Assembly (NCBI GenBank): GCA_003162245.1
Contig: PMMM01000154.1
Coordinates: forward strand, 1-34,855
Source: Phycisphaerales bacterium
Lineage (GTDB): Bacteria > Planctomycetota > Phycisphaerae > UBA1845 > Fen-1342
DNA: 34,855 nucleotides
Reading direction: 5' to 3'
This document shows positions 1 to 7,599 of the stretch, one piece after another; within the stretch, counting starts at the first letter, position 1, and each line of letters begins with the position of its first letter. Under the pieces are notes generated by a model. It was not told where the DNA came from, did not search any database, and was given only the letters and a program-made list of their open reading frames with translations. The translations under genes were made by a program, and so were the position numbers.

Positions 1-660
1 GCCGCCGGTTCCGCCGCCGCCGCCACCGGAATAGGACGCACCCGTGCCGCCATTGCCGTACCAGCCGCCGCCACCACCACCCGGGCCGCCGCCATACCGT
101 CCGTATGCACCGGCGCCGCCGTAGGCACTGTTGTTCCGGAATAGGCAATTGCGCACAGTCAGTGTACCGGTGTTGTAGATGGCTCCGCCCATGCCCGCGC
201 CGCCGCCGCCACCCGCGCCGCCGCTTCCACCGGCGCCTCCCTGCGCGGAACCGCTGGCGAAGGTGAGGCTGTCCACGGTCAGGCTGCCGGTTACGTTGAA
301 GAAACGCAGGCTTCCGCTGCCCCGCGCAATTGTCACGCCACCGCTCGGACCGGTGATCGTGAGATCGCACGTCACGACCATCGCCGCCGGGCCGTACGTG
401 TAGTCGCTCGCTGCGGTGTACGAGATCGTCCCGCTCAGCCCGCTCTGAAACACGATGGCGTGCGTTCCGCCCGCGGCGTTGGCGGCGTCAACCGCGGCGC
501 GCAACGAATCCGCGCCGGTCTCGCCCAGATTCAATACCGTATACGTTGTCGCCCGCGCCGCGGGTCCGCCGACGGCCAGTACAACTGTCACGGTGATCGC
601 CGCAACAGACGGCCCGCTGTGATTCAGCCTTCGGCTCACGGTCGTGCTCCTGTCCGTCAT
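1..660 (-). CDS. Secreted glycine-rich beta-helix protein (5' part, runs off window start)
   Basis: Reading from 660 down to base 1 gives 220 open codons with no stop, so the gene continues beyond the window. The N-terminus has a basic stretch (SRRLNHS) followed by a hydrophobic segment ending GGPAARA, about residues 19-37, which looks like a signal peptide. Next comes a segment with the DSLRAAVDAANAAGG and IVF pattern, typical of the first turns of bacterial parallel beta-helix surface proteins of the polymorphic outer-membrane or CSLREA type. Short beta-strand turns follow (ITGPSGGVTI, LTVDSLTF, GTLTVRNCLFRNNSA), separated by glycine-rich loops that make the DNA very GGC/GGT rich. The protein is probably exported and may be surface-bound; its ligand is unknown. 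ATG at 660 was chosen because the signal peptide follows it. No clear Shine-Dalgarno is visible, and the GTG at codon 8 is an alternative. Confidence 0.8.
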   Translation of the reverse strand, partial: MTDRSTTVSRRLNHSGPSVAAITVTVVLAVGGPAARATTYTVLNLGETGADSLRAAVDAANAAGGTHAIVFQSGLSGTISYTAASDYTYGPAAMVVTCDLTITGPSGGVTIARGSGSLRFFNVTGSLTVDSLTFASGSAQGGAGGSGGAGGGGGAGMGGAIYNTGTLTVRNCLFRNNSAYGGAGAYGRYGGGPGGGGGGWYGNGGTGASYSGGGGGGTGG

Positions 661-1190
661 GCCACGGTTCCCGAACCGCCTCATTGTTGCGGAAGTGGTC
701 GCCACGCCCTCCGTTTCTGGCGACAGAGGGGTGTGGTTCGCAGGGCGTCAGCGACGAAGTCGCCCACAGATGGGCAACGCTACACGCAACAGAGGGTCGA
801 AACCCGCAGCGCGCTGCCGACTGTGCCGCGCGATCGCAACCCACCTACTCCTGTCGGTCGGGTCGTCGCGCCGCTGGATGAATCCGCGGGGGGCAGAATT
901 GCCTAATATGGTCCGCACCAGCGCGGGCTCGGGGCCCGGCGCGCCCTGGCGTGCAATGGGCCGATCGCGCTGACGCCGGTACTACAGACACTCGGAATCT
1001 TCGCGCGGCGCGCCGATTCTCCGGCCGGCTACGGCCGAGACGAGGGGTCGGCCGTCATTCCGAGTCACGGACGAAGTCCGCGCCCGCGAAGCCGCGCACC
1101 ATCGCCTCGTGGGCGACTTTCCACCCGGGAAGGGCGATGGTACGCTGCCTCGTGCGCGATCGGCGTGCGGCGTTGTCCGCGAGGAGCAAC
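661..1190. other. Gene-free region between divergent beta-helix gene and pepA
   Basis: This 530-base stretch separates two divergent genes and must hold both promoters, but I see no convincing -35/-10 pair. It contains several short hairpins. One pairs GCCCA with TGGGC around the four bases CAGA near 761-775; another pairs CGGAC with GTCCG near 1071-1083. The reading frames crossing the region have no family resemblance and biased composition, so I do not call a gene here. Confidence 0.5.
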
Positions 1191-2702
1191 ATGAGAGCAA
1201 ACGGCACCGTCTTCAGTTTCAAGAGCGGCGACAAGGGCCCCCTGTCGGGCGACGTTCTGCTGATACCGCTGGTGGCCAAGCCCCAACCGCCGTTGGAGCT
1301 GGTGGCGCGCGTGGACAAGCTCTGCAATGACACGGTCTCGGAGCTGCTGACCGTCAAGGCCCTGCGCGAGGAGGTCGGACATCTTTGCCACACGACCCAC
1401 TCCGGCCCCTGTCCACGCATCGTGCTCGTCAGCCTGGGCGACGCGGAGAAGCTGAACGCCAACGAGATTCGCACCGCGGCGGCTGCGGCCGCGCGCTGGC
1501 TGGCAACCGAGCGGCTGACAACCGCCACGCTCTGGATCGACGGGCTGACCGCGACGGAGGTCGAGCAGTCCGTCGCCGAGTGGGCGCTGGGCATGGCCCT
1601 CGGCGGCTTTCGCTTCCTGGCCCACAAGGAGCCGGACGAGAAGGTGCCGGCCAGGATCCAGATCCTCCTCCGAGCGCGCGAGCCCGGCCAGGTGGACCGT
1701 GTTCTGCCCGAAGTGCGGAATGCGGCGTTGCTCGCGGACGCGGTGAACTACGCCCGCTCTCTGGCCCACGAGCCGGCCAACGTCATCAACCCCGGCACGC
1801 TGGCTGACCGGGCCCGCGAGCTCGCCCGTGCCGCCAAGCTCAAGTGCACCGTCCTCACGGCTCCACAGCTCAAGAAGCTCGGCATGAACGGGCTGCTGAT
1901 GGTTGGCCAGGGCGCCGCGCACGCCTCGTGCCTGATCCAGCTCGAATACCACGGCGCCCCGCGGGCACAGAACACGACCGTCCTCGTCGGCAAGGCGATC
2001 ACTTTCGACACCGGCGGCTACTCGATCAAGCCCGCGGCCGGCCTCGAGGGGCTCAAGTTCGACAAGTGCGGCGGCGCGGCCGTGCTCGGCATCCTGAAGG
2101 CCGCCGCCGCGCTCAAGCTGAAGTGCAACCTCGTCGGGCTGGTGGCGGCGGCCGAGAACGCCATCTCGGACACCGCCTATCGCCCCGGCGACATCATCCA
2201 CATGATGAGCGGCAAGACGGTCGAGGTCGTGAGCACGGACGCCGAGGGGCGGCTCATTCTCGCCGATGCGCTGTGGTACGCGCAAGAGAAGCTGAAGCCG
2301 ACCGTGCTGATCGACGTGGCGACATTGACCGGCGGCGTGGGCGTGGCGCTGGGCACGGTGGCGGCCGGTGTGCTCAGCAACGACGACGGCCTGGCGGGCG
2401 ACCTCGGCGAGGCCGGGCGGCGCACCCACGAACGCCTGTGGCGGCTCCCGTTGTGGGACGACTACCGCGAGCTGATCAAGAGCACCGAGGCCGACCTCAA
2501 AAACGTGTCGGGCAAGCGCGAGGCGCACTGCATCGTCGGGGGCATTTTCCTCAAGGAGTTCATCAGGGCGGGCACGCCCTGGGCGCATCTCGACATCGCC
2601 GCCGTCGCCCATCTGGAGAACGGCAAGGGTCCGACCGGCAAGGGTGCAACGGGGTTCGGCGTGCGGCTGCTGGTCGAGTTTCTGCGGCAGCGCGGGGCGT
2701 GA
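1191..2702 (+). CDS. pepA: Leucyl aminopeptidase (M17 family)
   Basis: This 503-residue cytosolic metallopeptidase removes N-terminal residues from peptides using two metal ions. It matches M17 in length and layout: a weakly conserved N-terminal domain to about residue 180, then the catalytic domain. The metal and active-site residues are all visible at the positions expected from E. coli PepA: K268 (VGKAITFDTGG), D273, K280, D291 (FDKCGGAA), and D350/E352/R354 in STDAEGRLILADAL. The family signature normally begins NTDAEGR; here it begins STDAEGR. ATG at 1191 is preceded by GAGGAG at 1181-1186, so I chose it over in-frame starts as far upstream as 951. The BFN-family gene follows on the same strand after 89 bases. 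Confidence 0.95.
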   Translation: MRANGTVFSFKSGDKGPLSGDVLLIPLVAKPQPPLELVARVDKLCNDTVSELLTVKALREEVGHLCHTTHSGPCPRIVLVSLGDAEKLNANEIRTAAAAAARWLATERLTTATLWIDGLTATEVEQSVAEWALGMALGGFRFLAHKEPDEKVPARIQILLRAREPGQVDRVLPEVRNAALLADAVNYARSLAHEPANVINPGTLADRARELARAAKLKCTVLTAPQLKKLGMNGLLMVGQGAAHASCLIQLEYHGAPRAQNTTVLVGKAITFDTGGYSIKPAAGLEGLKFDKCGGAAVLGILKAAAALKLKCNLVGLVAAAENAISDTAYRPGDIIHMMSGKTVEVVSTDAEGRLILADALWYAQEKLKPTVLIDVATLTGGVGVALGTVAAGVLSNDDGLAGDLGEAGRRTHERLWRLPLWDDYRELIKSTEADLKNVSGKREAHCIVGGIFLKEFIRAGTPWAHLDIAAVAHLENGKGPTGKGATGFGVRLLVEFLRQRGA

Positions 2703-2791
2703 CGTCGAGCGGCCGGTCCGCACAGGCGCAGCTTGACACACGTGCGCGGGGGGGCTAGTTTCGCGCTGGGCGTGCACGCGAAAGGCGACGT

Positions 2792-3190
2792 ATGGAAGTC
2801 CGCATGGACTTGGCGCAGATCCGCATCTCCGAGACACACGACCACCAGGTGATCGTGTTGCGGGAGCGGAGCGGCCCGCGCCTGCTCCAGATCGTCATCG
2901 GCCTGACCGAAGCGATCGCCATCGACCGCCGCGTCAAGAACTTTCAGCTCGAACGCCCCATGACGCACGACCTGCTCGGGAACATCATCGAGCAGTTGTC
3001 GGGCGAGCTCGAGAAGATCGTCATCAACGACCTCCAGAAGCACACGTTCTACGCCAAGCTCGTTATCCGGCACCACGGCGAGCTGGTCGAGGTCGACAGC
3101 CGCCCGTCGGACGCGATCGCCCTCGGCGTCGGCCACGACGTGCCCATCTACGTCGAAGAGCACGTGCTGAAGGAGGCCGCGACGCAGTAG
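2792..3190 (+). CDS. Bifunctional nuclease family protein (BFN/DUF151)
   Basis: This 132-residue protein has the compact BFN (DUF151) fold pattern from end to end: HQVIVLRER, a LQIVIGLTEA segment, RPMTHDLL, a FYAKLVIRHHGE strand, then the diagnostic VDSRPSDAIALG block at about residues 100-111. Some members of the family have DNase and RNase activity; in other bacteria the role is unknown. Planctomycetes and Actinobacteria commonly carry one short single-domain copy like this. ATG at 2792 has AAAGG six bases upstream. It sits between pepA and a putative lipoprotein hydrolase on the same strand and may share their transcript; the gap to the next start is 19 bases. Confidence 0.85.
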   Translation: MEVRMDLAQIRISETHDHQVIVLRERSGPRLLQIVIGLTEAIAIDRRVKNFQLERPMTHDLLGNIIEQLSGELEKIVINDLQKHTFYAKLVIRHHGELVEVDSRPSDAIALGVGHDVPIYVEEHVLKEAATQ

Positions 3191-3209
3191 CGGCCGGGGA
3201 GCCCGTCCG

Positions 3210-4016
3210 GTGCGAATCCTCGTGCTAGCAGCGTTCGCCGGGGGTTTGGTCCTGTGCGGCGCGGGCGGCTGCACGTGGCTGTCGTACCTGGGGACGACCG
3301 AGCAGGGCCAGGAGTTCGGGAAGGTCTTCTTCGTCGGCGGGGCCGGCGCGCTCGGTAACGTCGTCGGCACGTTCGACGTGCCGCGCGGGCTACGGGCTGC
3401 GGGCTACAAAGGCGCGATCGAGACCTTCGGCTGGCAAAGCATCGTCGGCGGCACGCTGCGCGACCAGATGGACCGCAACCGCAATCACAGCGAAGCCCGC
3501 CGCCTGGCGAAACGCATCCAAGATTACCTGGACCATCATCGCGGGCGCAGCGTGAACGTCATCGCGCTCTCCGCGGGCACCGGGATCGCGACCTGGGCCC
3601 TGGAGGCCCTGCCCCCCGCCTACTCGGTAGAGACGGCGGTGTTCTTGAGCAGCTCGCTCTCGCGTGAGTACGACCTGAGCGACGCTCTACGGCGCGTCAA
3701 CCGCCGCCTGCACGTGTTCTATTCGGAGCGCGACCCGGTGTTGCGCTACATGCTGCCTGTCGCGGGTTCCGTCGATCGCGAGTTCTTGTCGCAGAATATC
3801 GTGGGACTCCGCGGCGTGGCCGTCCCCGCGAACGCACCGCCGGCGACGGCGGACCTGTATCGGTTGCGCGTCCGCAACCACCCGTACCAGGACGCGTATG
3901 CGGAGTACGGCTACTTCGGCATGCACGCCGACAGCGTGTCAGCCAGCTTCATCCAGCACGTGGTCACCCCGCTAATCTTACGTGGCGACGACGGCGGCAA
4001 TCCGCCCGAACCGTAG
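3210..4016 (+). CDS. Putative lipoprotein alpha/beta hydrolase-like protein
   Basis: A 268-residue protein with a hydrophobic N-terminus ending AGGC, so Cys21 could be a lipobox cysteine. The -3 residue is Ala rather than the usual Leu, so lipidation is only likely. The middle contains VNVIALSAGTGIATWAL, a beta-strand/nucleophile-elbow/helix pattern with Ser at the usual place; the elbow reads A-L-S-A-G rather than the classic G-x-S-x-G. A late His (GMHADS) could complete a catalytic triad. An esterase, lipase or related envelope hydrolase is a reasonable guess, but the substrate is unknown. The start is GTG at 3210 with GGGGAG eight bases upstream. It converges on FTCD, with 33 bases between the two stops. 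Confidence 0.6.
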   Translation: MRILVLAAFAGGLVLCGAGGCTWLSYLGTTEQGQEFGKVFFVGGAGALGNVVGTFDVPRGLRAAGYKGAIETFGWQSIVGGTLRDQMDRNRNHSEARRLAKRIQDYLDHHRGRSVNVIALSAGTGIATWALEALPPAYSVETAVFLSSSLSREYDLSDALRRVNRRLHVFYSERDPVLRYMLPVAGSVDREFLSQNIVGLRGVAVPANAPPATADLYRLRVRNHPYQDAYAEYGYFGMHADSVSASFIQHVVTPLILRGDDGGNPPEP

Positions 4017-4049
4017 CCGGGCGTCGTCATGCGCCGTCCGCCGAGCGGT

Positions 4050-5744
4050 CTACGGGCTGCCGATTTTGCCGTTCACGATCGCCAGGATCTCCTGCTCCTT
4101 GGCGATTGCCTGCCGCTCCAGTTCGGCCCCGCGCGCGACGATGTCCGCGACGAACGCCTTGTCATCCAATCCGGCGCAGTTGATCTTGACGTTCAGATAC
4201 GCGCCCCTCACGGCGGAGCACGCCGCGAGCGCCCCGACGCCGGCGTCGGAGACCGAGTTCGGGTTGCCGACCTCCGCCATCGCCTTGATTACGTCCATCG
4301 TCGCCAGCGCCGTTTCCATCACCTGGAACGGAATCTCGATCGCGTGCCGCGTCGCCGCCTGCATCGCCGCGTGTCGCGCGGCCTTCTCCGCCTCGCTGCC
4401 CTTCGGCAGGCTCATGGCATCCATGATCTTGTTGAACGCCGCCGTGTCTTCGTCGATCAGCCGCAGCAGCGCGACGTAGTGCGCCTTGCCCTGCTCCGCC
4501 CAGTCGGAAAACTCGACCCACCGGTCGTCCCAGCCGCGTTTGTGCGATGATAGGTTCGCGACCATCGTCGCCAGCGCCGCCCCCAACGCCCCCAGCGCCG
4601 CGGAGATGGACCCGCCGCCTGGCGCCGGCGACTCGGACGCCGTCTCCTCGACGAAGCCCTCCAGCGTCAAATCGACGAGCCGCTTCGCCTTACCCCGCCG
4701 GGCCGCGATCGCGTACTCGATGATCTTCTCCTCCGGCTTGAACGGATACAGGTCGTTTAGCCCGAGTGTCTTGACCGCGATCTTGATCAGGTCTTTGTCC
4801 GACACGCCCGTCGAGCGGTGCTGCTTCTTCAGGAAATACCGCCCGGCGTCGAGCAGCGTGCGCAGCGGCATCAGCCCCACCAGTTCCGACCCCGTTACCC
4901 GCACGCCCCGCGCCTCCGCCTTCTTGCAGCACTCGTCGAACGCGACGTGCAGCGGCGTGACGCCGAGGTTGGTCAGGTTGATCGACACCTGCGCGATGCC
5001 GTACTCCTCGATGAACCAGCCAATGGCCTTGACGCACTTGAGCGTGCCGGGGAGCCAGACGGGGTGGCCGTGCTCGTCGCGGACGATGTGGCCGGTCGCG
5101 GGGTCGCGCTTCTCGCGGCCCTTCTCGCGGATGTCGAAGGCGATCGCGTTGGCCCGCCGCGTCGAGGTCGTGTTCAGGTTGACGTTGTACGCGACCAGGA
5201 AATCGCGGGCGCCGACGGCCGTCGCGCCGCTGCGGGCATTGAACGTCACCGGCCCGAAGTCGGGTTTGTGCTCGGGTTTCTTCAGTCGGTCAGGCAGCGC
5301 CTCGTACTCGCCCTCACGCACCATCGCCAGGTTTCGCCGCTCCGGCTTGAGGGCGGCGTGTTCGTAGCAGTAGATCGTCAGGCCAATCTCGTCGGCCAGT
5401 CGCTGCGCGAGCTTGTGCGCCCAACCGACCGTCTCCTCCATCGTCATGTTCGCGACCGGCACCAGCGGGCATACGTCCATCGCCCCGAACCGCGGGTGCT
5501 CGCCTTTGTGCTTGCGCATGTCGATCAACTCGGCCGCCTTGCGGGCCGCGCGGACCGCGGCCTCGAGCACCGGCTCCGGCGGCCCGACGAACGTGACGAC
5601 CGTGCGGTTGGTCGCTTGGCCGGGGTCGACATCGAGCAGCCATACGCCGTCGACGGTCTCGATCTGGTCCGTGATCTGCCGGATGAGGGCGGGGTCGCGG
5701 CCCTCGCTGAAATTCGGCACGCACTCAAGCAATGGTCCGTTCAT
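4050..5744 (-). CDS. Glutamate formimidoyltransferase / formimidotetrahydrofolate cyclodeaminase fusion (FTCD)
   Basis: This 564-residue fusion enzyme is of the kind known from vertebrates and some bacteria. Residues 1 to about 180 are the N-terminal formiminotransferase subdomain (ECVPNFSEGRD; GEHPRFGAMDVCP with the catalytic His at 83, pig His82). About 181-330 is its C-terminal subdomain (FLVAYNVNLNT). About 355-564 is the cyclodeaminase, beginning with the ASESPAPGGGSISA signature. It passes the formimino group from N-formiminoglutamate, a histidine breakdown product, to tetrahydrofolate and then releases ammonia to give 5,10-methenyl-THF. ATG at 5744 has GGAGAGAG just upstream. The upstream frame to 6026 is arginine-rich and lies antisense within moxR coding, so I left it out. 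No other hut gene is nearby. It lies 79 bases downstream of moxR on the same strand. Confidence 0.93.
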   Translation of the reverse strand: MNGPLLECVPNFSEGRDPALIRQITDQIETVDGVWLLDVDPGQATNRTVVTFVGPPEPVLEAAVRAARKAAELIDMRKHKGEHPRFGAMDVCPLVPVANMTMEETVGWAHKLAQRLADEIGLTIYCYEHAALKPERRNLAMVREGEYEALPDRLKKPEHKPDFGPVTFNARSGATAVGARDFLVAYNVNLNTTSTRRANAIAFDIREKGREKRDPATGHIVRDEHGHPVWLPGTLKCVKAIGWFIEEYGIAQVSINLTNLGVTPLHVAFDECCKKAEARGVRVTGSELVGLMPLRTLLDAGRYFLKKQHRSTGVSDKDLIKIAVKTLGLNDLYPFKPEEKIIEYAIAARRGKAKRLVDLTLEGFVEETASESPAPGGGSISAALGALGAALATMVANLSSHKRGWDDRWVEFSDWAEQGKAHYVALLRLIDEDTAAFNKIMDAMSLPKGSEAEKAARHAAMQAATRHAIEIPFQVMETALATMDVIKAMAEVGNPNSVSDAGVGALAACSAVRGAYLNVKINCAGLDDKAFVADIVARGAELERQAIAKEQEILAIVNGKIGSP

Positions 5745-5823
5745 CAACTCGCTCTCTCCAACTCGCGCGCAAGGGAGGCTCACGCCCTGCCGCGCGGACA
5801 TTCGGCACACCCCGGCTTCACAT

Positions 5824-6891
5824 CTACGCCGGCGGTTCGGCCGGCTCCTCCTGTTGCGCCACCTCCAGCACCGGCGGCGGGGCCTCGTACTTCGGCAGCT
5901 TCGGTTCCGGCACGGCCTCGAGCAGCTTGCGGACGATCTGCACCGAGTCGAGCCCCTGCGCCTGGGCCGCGAAGTTGCACGCGATGCGGTGCCGCAGCAC
6001 GGGCACCGCGACGTTGCGGACGTCATCGAGGCTGACGCTGTACCGGCCGTCCATTGCGGCGAACGCCTTGCCGCCCCAGATCAGGAACTGGCCGGCGCGC
6101 GGCCCCGCGCCCCAGTCCACGTACTTCTTGATGAACTCCGGGGCGCTCGGATCGGTCGGCCGCGACGCCCGCACCACGCGGGCCGCGTAGTCGATCACGT
6201 ATTCCGTGGCCGGAATGGCGGCGATGAGCTTCTGCATGTTGAGCACGCGCGTCGCGTTCAGCACCTTCCGCATCGCCGGCTCGGCAGTCTGCGCGGTGCG
6301 GGCGAGGATCTGCTGCTCCTCCTCCAGGCTCGGGTAGTCCACCCAGATGTTAAACATGAAGCGGTCGAGCTGGGCCTCCGGCAACGGGTACGTCCCCTCC
6401 TGCTCAATCGGGTTCTGCGTCGCGATGACGAAGAACGGGTTGGGCAACGGGTACGTCTCCCCGGCCGCAGTCACCTCGCGCTCCTGCATCGCCTGGAGCA
6501 GCGCCGCCTGCGTTTTCGGCGGGGCCCGGTTGATCTCGTCCGCCAGCACGATGTTCCCGAAGATGGGTCCCTTGACGAAGCGGAACCCGCGCCGGCCGTC
6601 CGGCAGCTCGTCGATCACTTCCGTGCCGGTGATGTCGGAGGGCATCAGGTCGGGCGTAAACTGAATGCGACGGAAGTCCAGCGACGTGATGCGGGCGAGC
6701 GATGAGACCATCAGGGTTTTTGCCAGCCCGGGCACGCCGACGAGCAGACAATGCCCGCGGGCCATGACGGCCGCGAGCATCTGCTCGATCACGGACTTCT
6801 GGCCGACAATCGCCTGCCCCAACTCCTGCGTGATGGTGCTCTTGGAGGCGGCGAAGCGGTCCAGCAGCGTCGCGAAGGTCTCCTTGGCCAT
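5824..6891 (-). CDS. moxR: MoxR-family AAA+ ATPase
   Basis: A 355-residue MoxR ATPase, a chaperone-like AAA+ protein that usually works with von Willebrand A domain partners on protein maturation. Walker A is GVPGLAKT (about 52-59). Walker B is IVLADE (about 114-119), followed by the MoxR hallmark INRAPPKTQAALLQAMQE. Further motifs are the sensor I region ATQNPIEQEGTYPLPEAQLDRF (about 157 onwards) and a helical lid. The last 35 residues form a proline/glutamate-rich tail unusual for the family. MoxR genes normally head a moxR-DUF58-vWA cluster. Here the same-strand neighbours are a J-domain protein upstream and FTCD downstream, and no DUF58 or vWA gene is seen. The start codon at 6891 has no obvious Shine-Dalgarno. 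Confidence 0.92.
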   Translation of the reverse strand: MAKETFATLLDRFAASKSTITQELGQAIVGQKSVIEQMLAAVMARGHCLLVGVPGLAKTLMVSSLARITSLDFRRIQFTPDLMPSDITGTEVIDELPDGRRGFRFVKGPIFGNIVLADEINRAPPKTQAALLQAMQEREVTAAGETYPLPNPFFVIATQNPIEQEGTYPLPEAQLDRFMFNIWVDYPSLEEEQQILARTAQTAEPAMRKVLNATRVLNMQKLIAAIPATEYVIDYAARVVRASRPTDPSAPEFIKKYVDWGAGPRAGQFLIWGGKAFAAMDGRYSVSLDDVRNVAVPVLRHRIACNFAAQAQGLDSVQIVRKLLEAVPEPKLPKYEAPPPVLEVAQQEEPAEPPA

Positions 6892-6949
6892 GATGGGAAC
6901 TAAGAATACCGAGTAGCGCGCGGGGAGTTAAGGGCGCGGCCAGTGTGCA

Positions 6950-6977
6950 ATTCGCCATTCGCTATTCGCCATTCGCA
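6950..6977. repeat. Four tandem 7-bp repeats, ATTCGCN
   Basis: Four consecutive 7-mers read ATTCGCC, ATTCGCT, ATTCGCC, ATTCGCA. They cover the stop codon and last codons of the minus-strand J-domain gene and extend into the gap before moxR. A 7-bp period is not a multiple of 3, so a change in copy number would alter the C-terminus of the J-domain protein. Confidence 0.8.
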
Positions 6978-7525
6978 ATTCCCCGCGGCAGCCGCCCCTC
7001 GTCGTACGCCCGCTCCAGCCGCTCGTACGCCGCGCTGTAGGCCACGAACCGCACTTGGTATTCCAGCCGGTCGGCTTCGGCGAGCGCTTTGTCGGGGTGC
7101 CAGCGGCGGGCCGCGTCACGCCAAGCCCGCTTCAGCTCGTCCCGGGTAGCGCTCTCGGGCAGGCCGAACAGGGCGAGCGCGTCAGCCTCGGGCAGCCGGG
7201 CCGCCTGCCGCTGCACACCCTCCGCGACCGCCGCCTGCTCCGCCGCGTCCGCGGAATCACGCAGCCACTCCCAATCCCACACGTCCGGGAGCAGCGCCCC
7301 CAAGCTCGACCCGACCACCGTCATAAACCGCGTAAACGGCTTGCCGCGCAAGCGCAACAGCCCGTCCAGCAGCAACCCGGCGCCCGCGGCGGCGGTTCCG
7401 GCAACGCGCGCACTCTTCTTGCGCTGCACCGCCCGCTGGTCGCGCAGGAGCGGGCCCACATCCTCCTGCCACACCCGGCGGAGGAAGCGACGGAACGCCT
7501 CGGTTTCATTCGCAGCAGACGGCAT
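6962..7525 (-). CDS. J-domain (DnaJ-like) protein with C-terminal J domain
   Basis: A 187-residue protein with a J domain at the C-terminus, about residues 114-175: ALALFGLPESATRDELKRAWR, then HPD at 143-145, then the AYERLERAYDEGR helix. J domains stimulate DnaK ATPase, so a co-chaperone role with Hsp70 is inferred. The N-terminal 110 residues contain a basic RDQRAVQRKKSAR stretch and two mildly hydrophobic segments (about 42-58 and 66-82) that may associate with the membrane. There is no zinc-binding or CTD domain, so this is a class III J protein, not DnaJ itself. ATG at 7525 has GAGAGG a few bases upstream. It is the first of three minus-strand genes (J protein, moxR, FTCD) and diverges from the membrane protein at 7600, leaving 74 bases for both promoters. 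Confidence 0.75.
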   Translation of the reverse strand: MPSAANETEAFRRFLRRVWQEDVGPLLRDQRAVQRKKSARVAGTAAAGAGLLLDGLLRLRGKPFTRFMTVVGSSLGALLPDVWDWEWLRDSADAAEQAAVAEGVQRQAARLPEADALALFGLPESATRDELKRAWRDAARRWHPDKALAEADRLEYQVRFVAYSAAYERLERAYDEGRLPRGIANGE

Positions 7526-7599
7526 AAGGGCCTCTCGGAGGCACGAATTGCGGCGAGCCGTCGCCCGCCGCCCGTGAATCGTTTATATCATGCGTCGGC

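Noticed and set aside
460-906. Plus-strand 148-codon frame opposite the beta-helix gene
   Set aside because: It is antisense to the secreted protein's N-terminus and Arg-rich, typical of high-GC shadow frames.
951-1190. 80-codon upstream extension of pepA
   Set aside because: It is arginine-rich without homology; GAGGAG before ATG 1191 and the M17 length support the shorter start.
5745-6026. Extension of FTCD to 6026
   Set aside because: It overlaps the 3' end of moxR and is low-complexity Arg/Ser; ATG 5744 has a clear Shine-Dalgarno.
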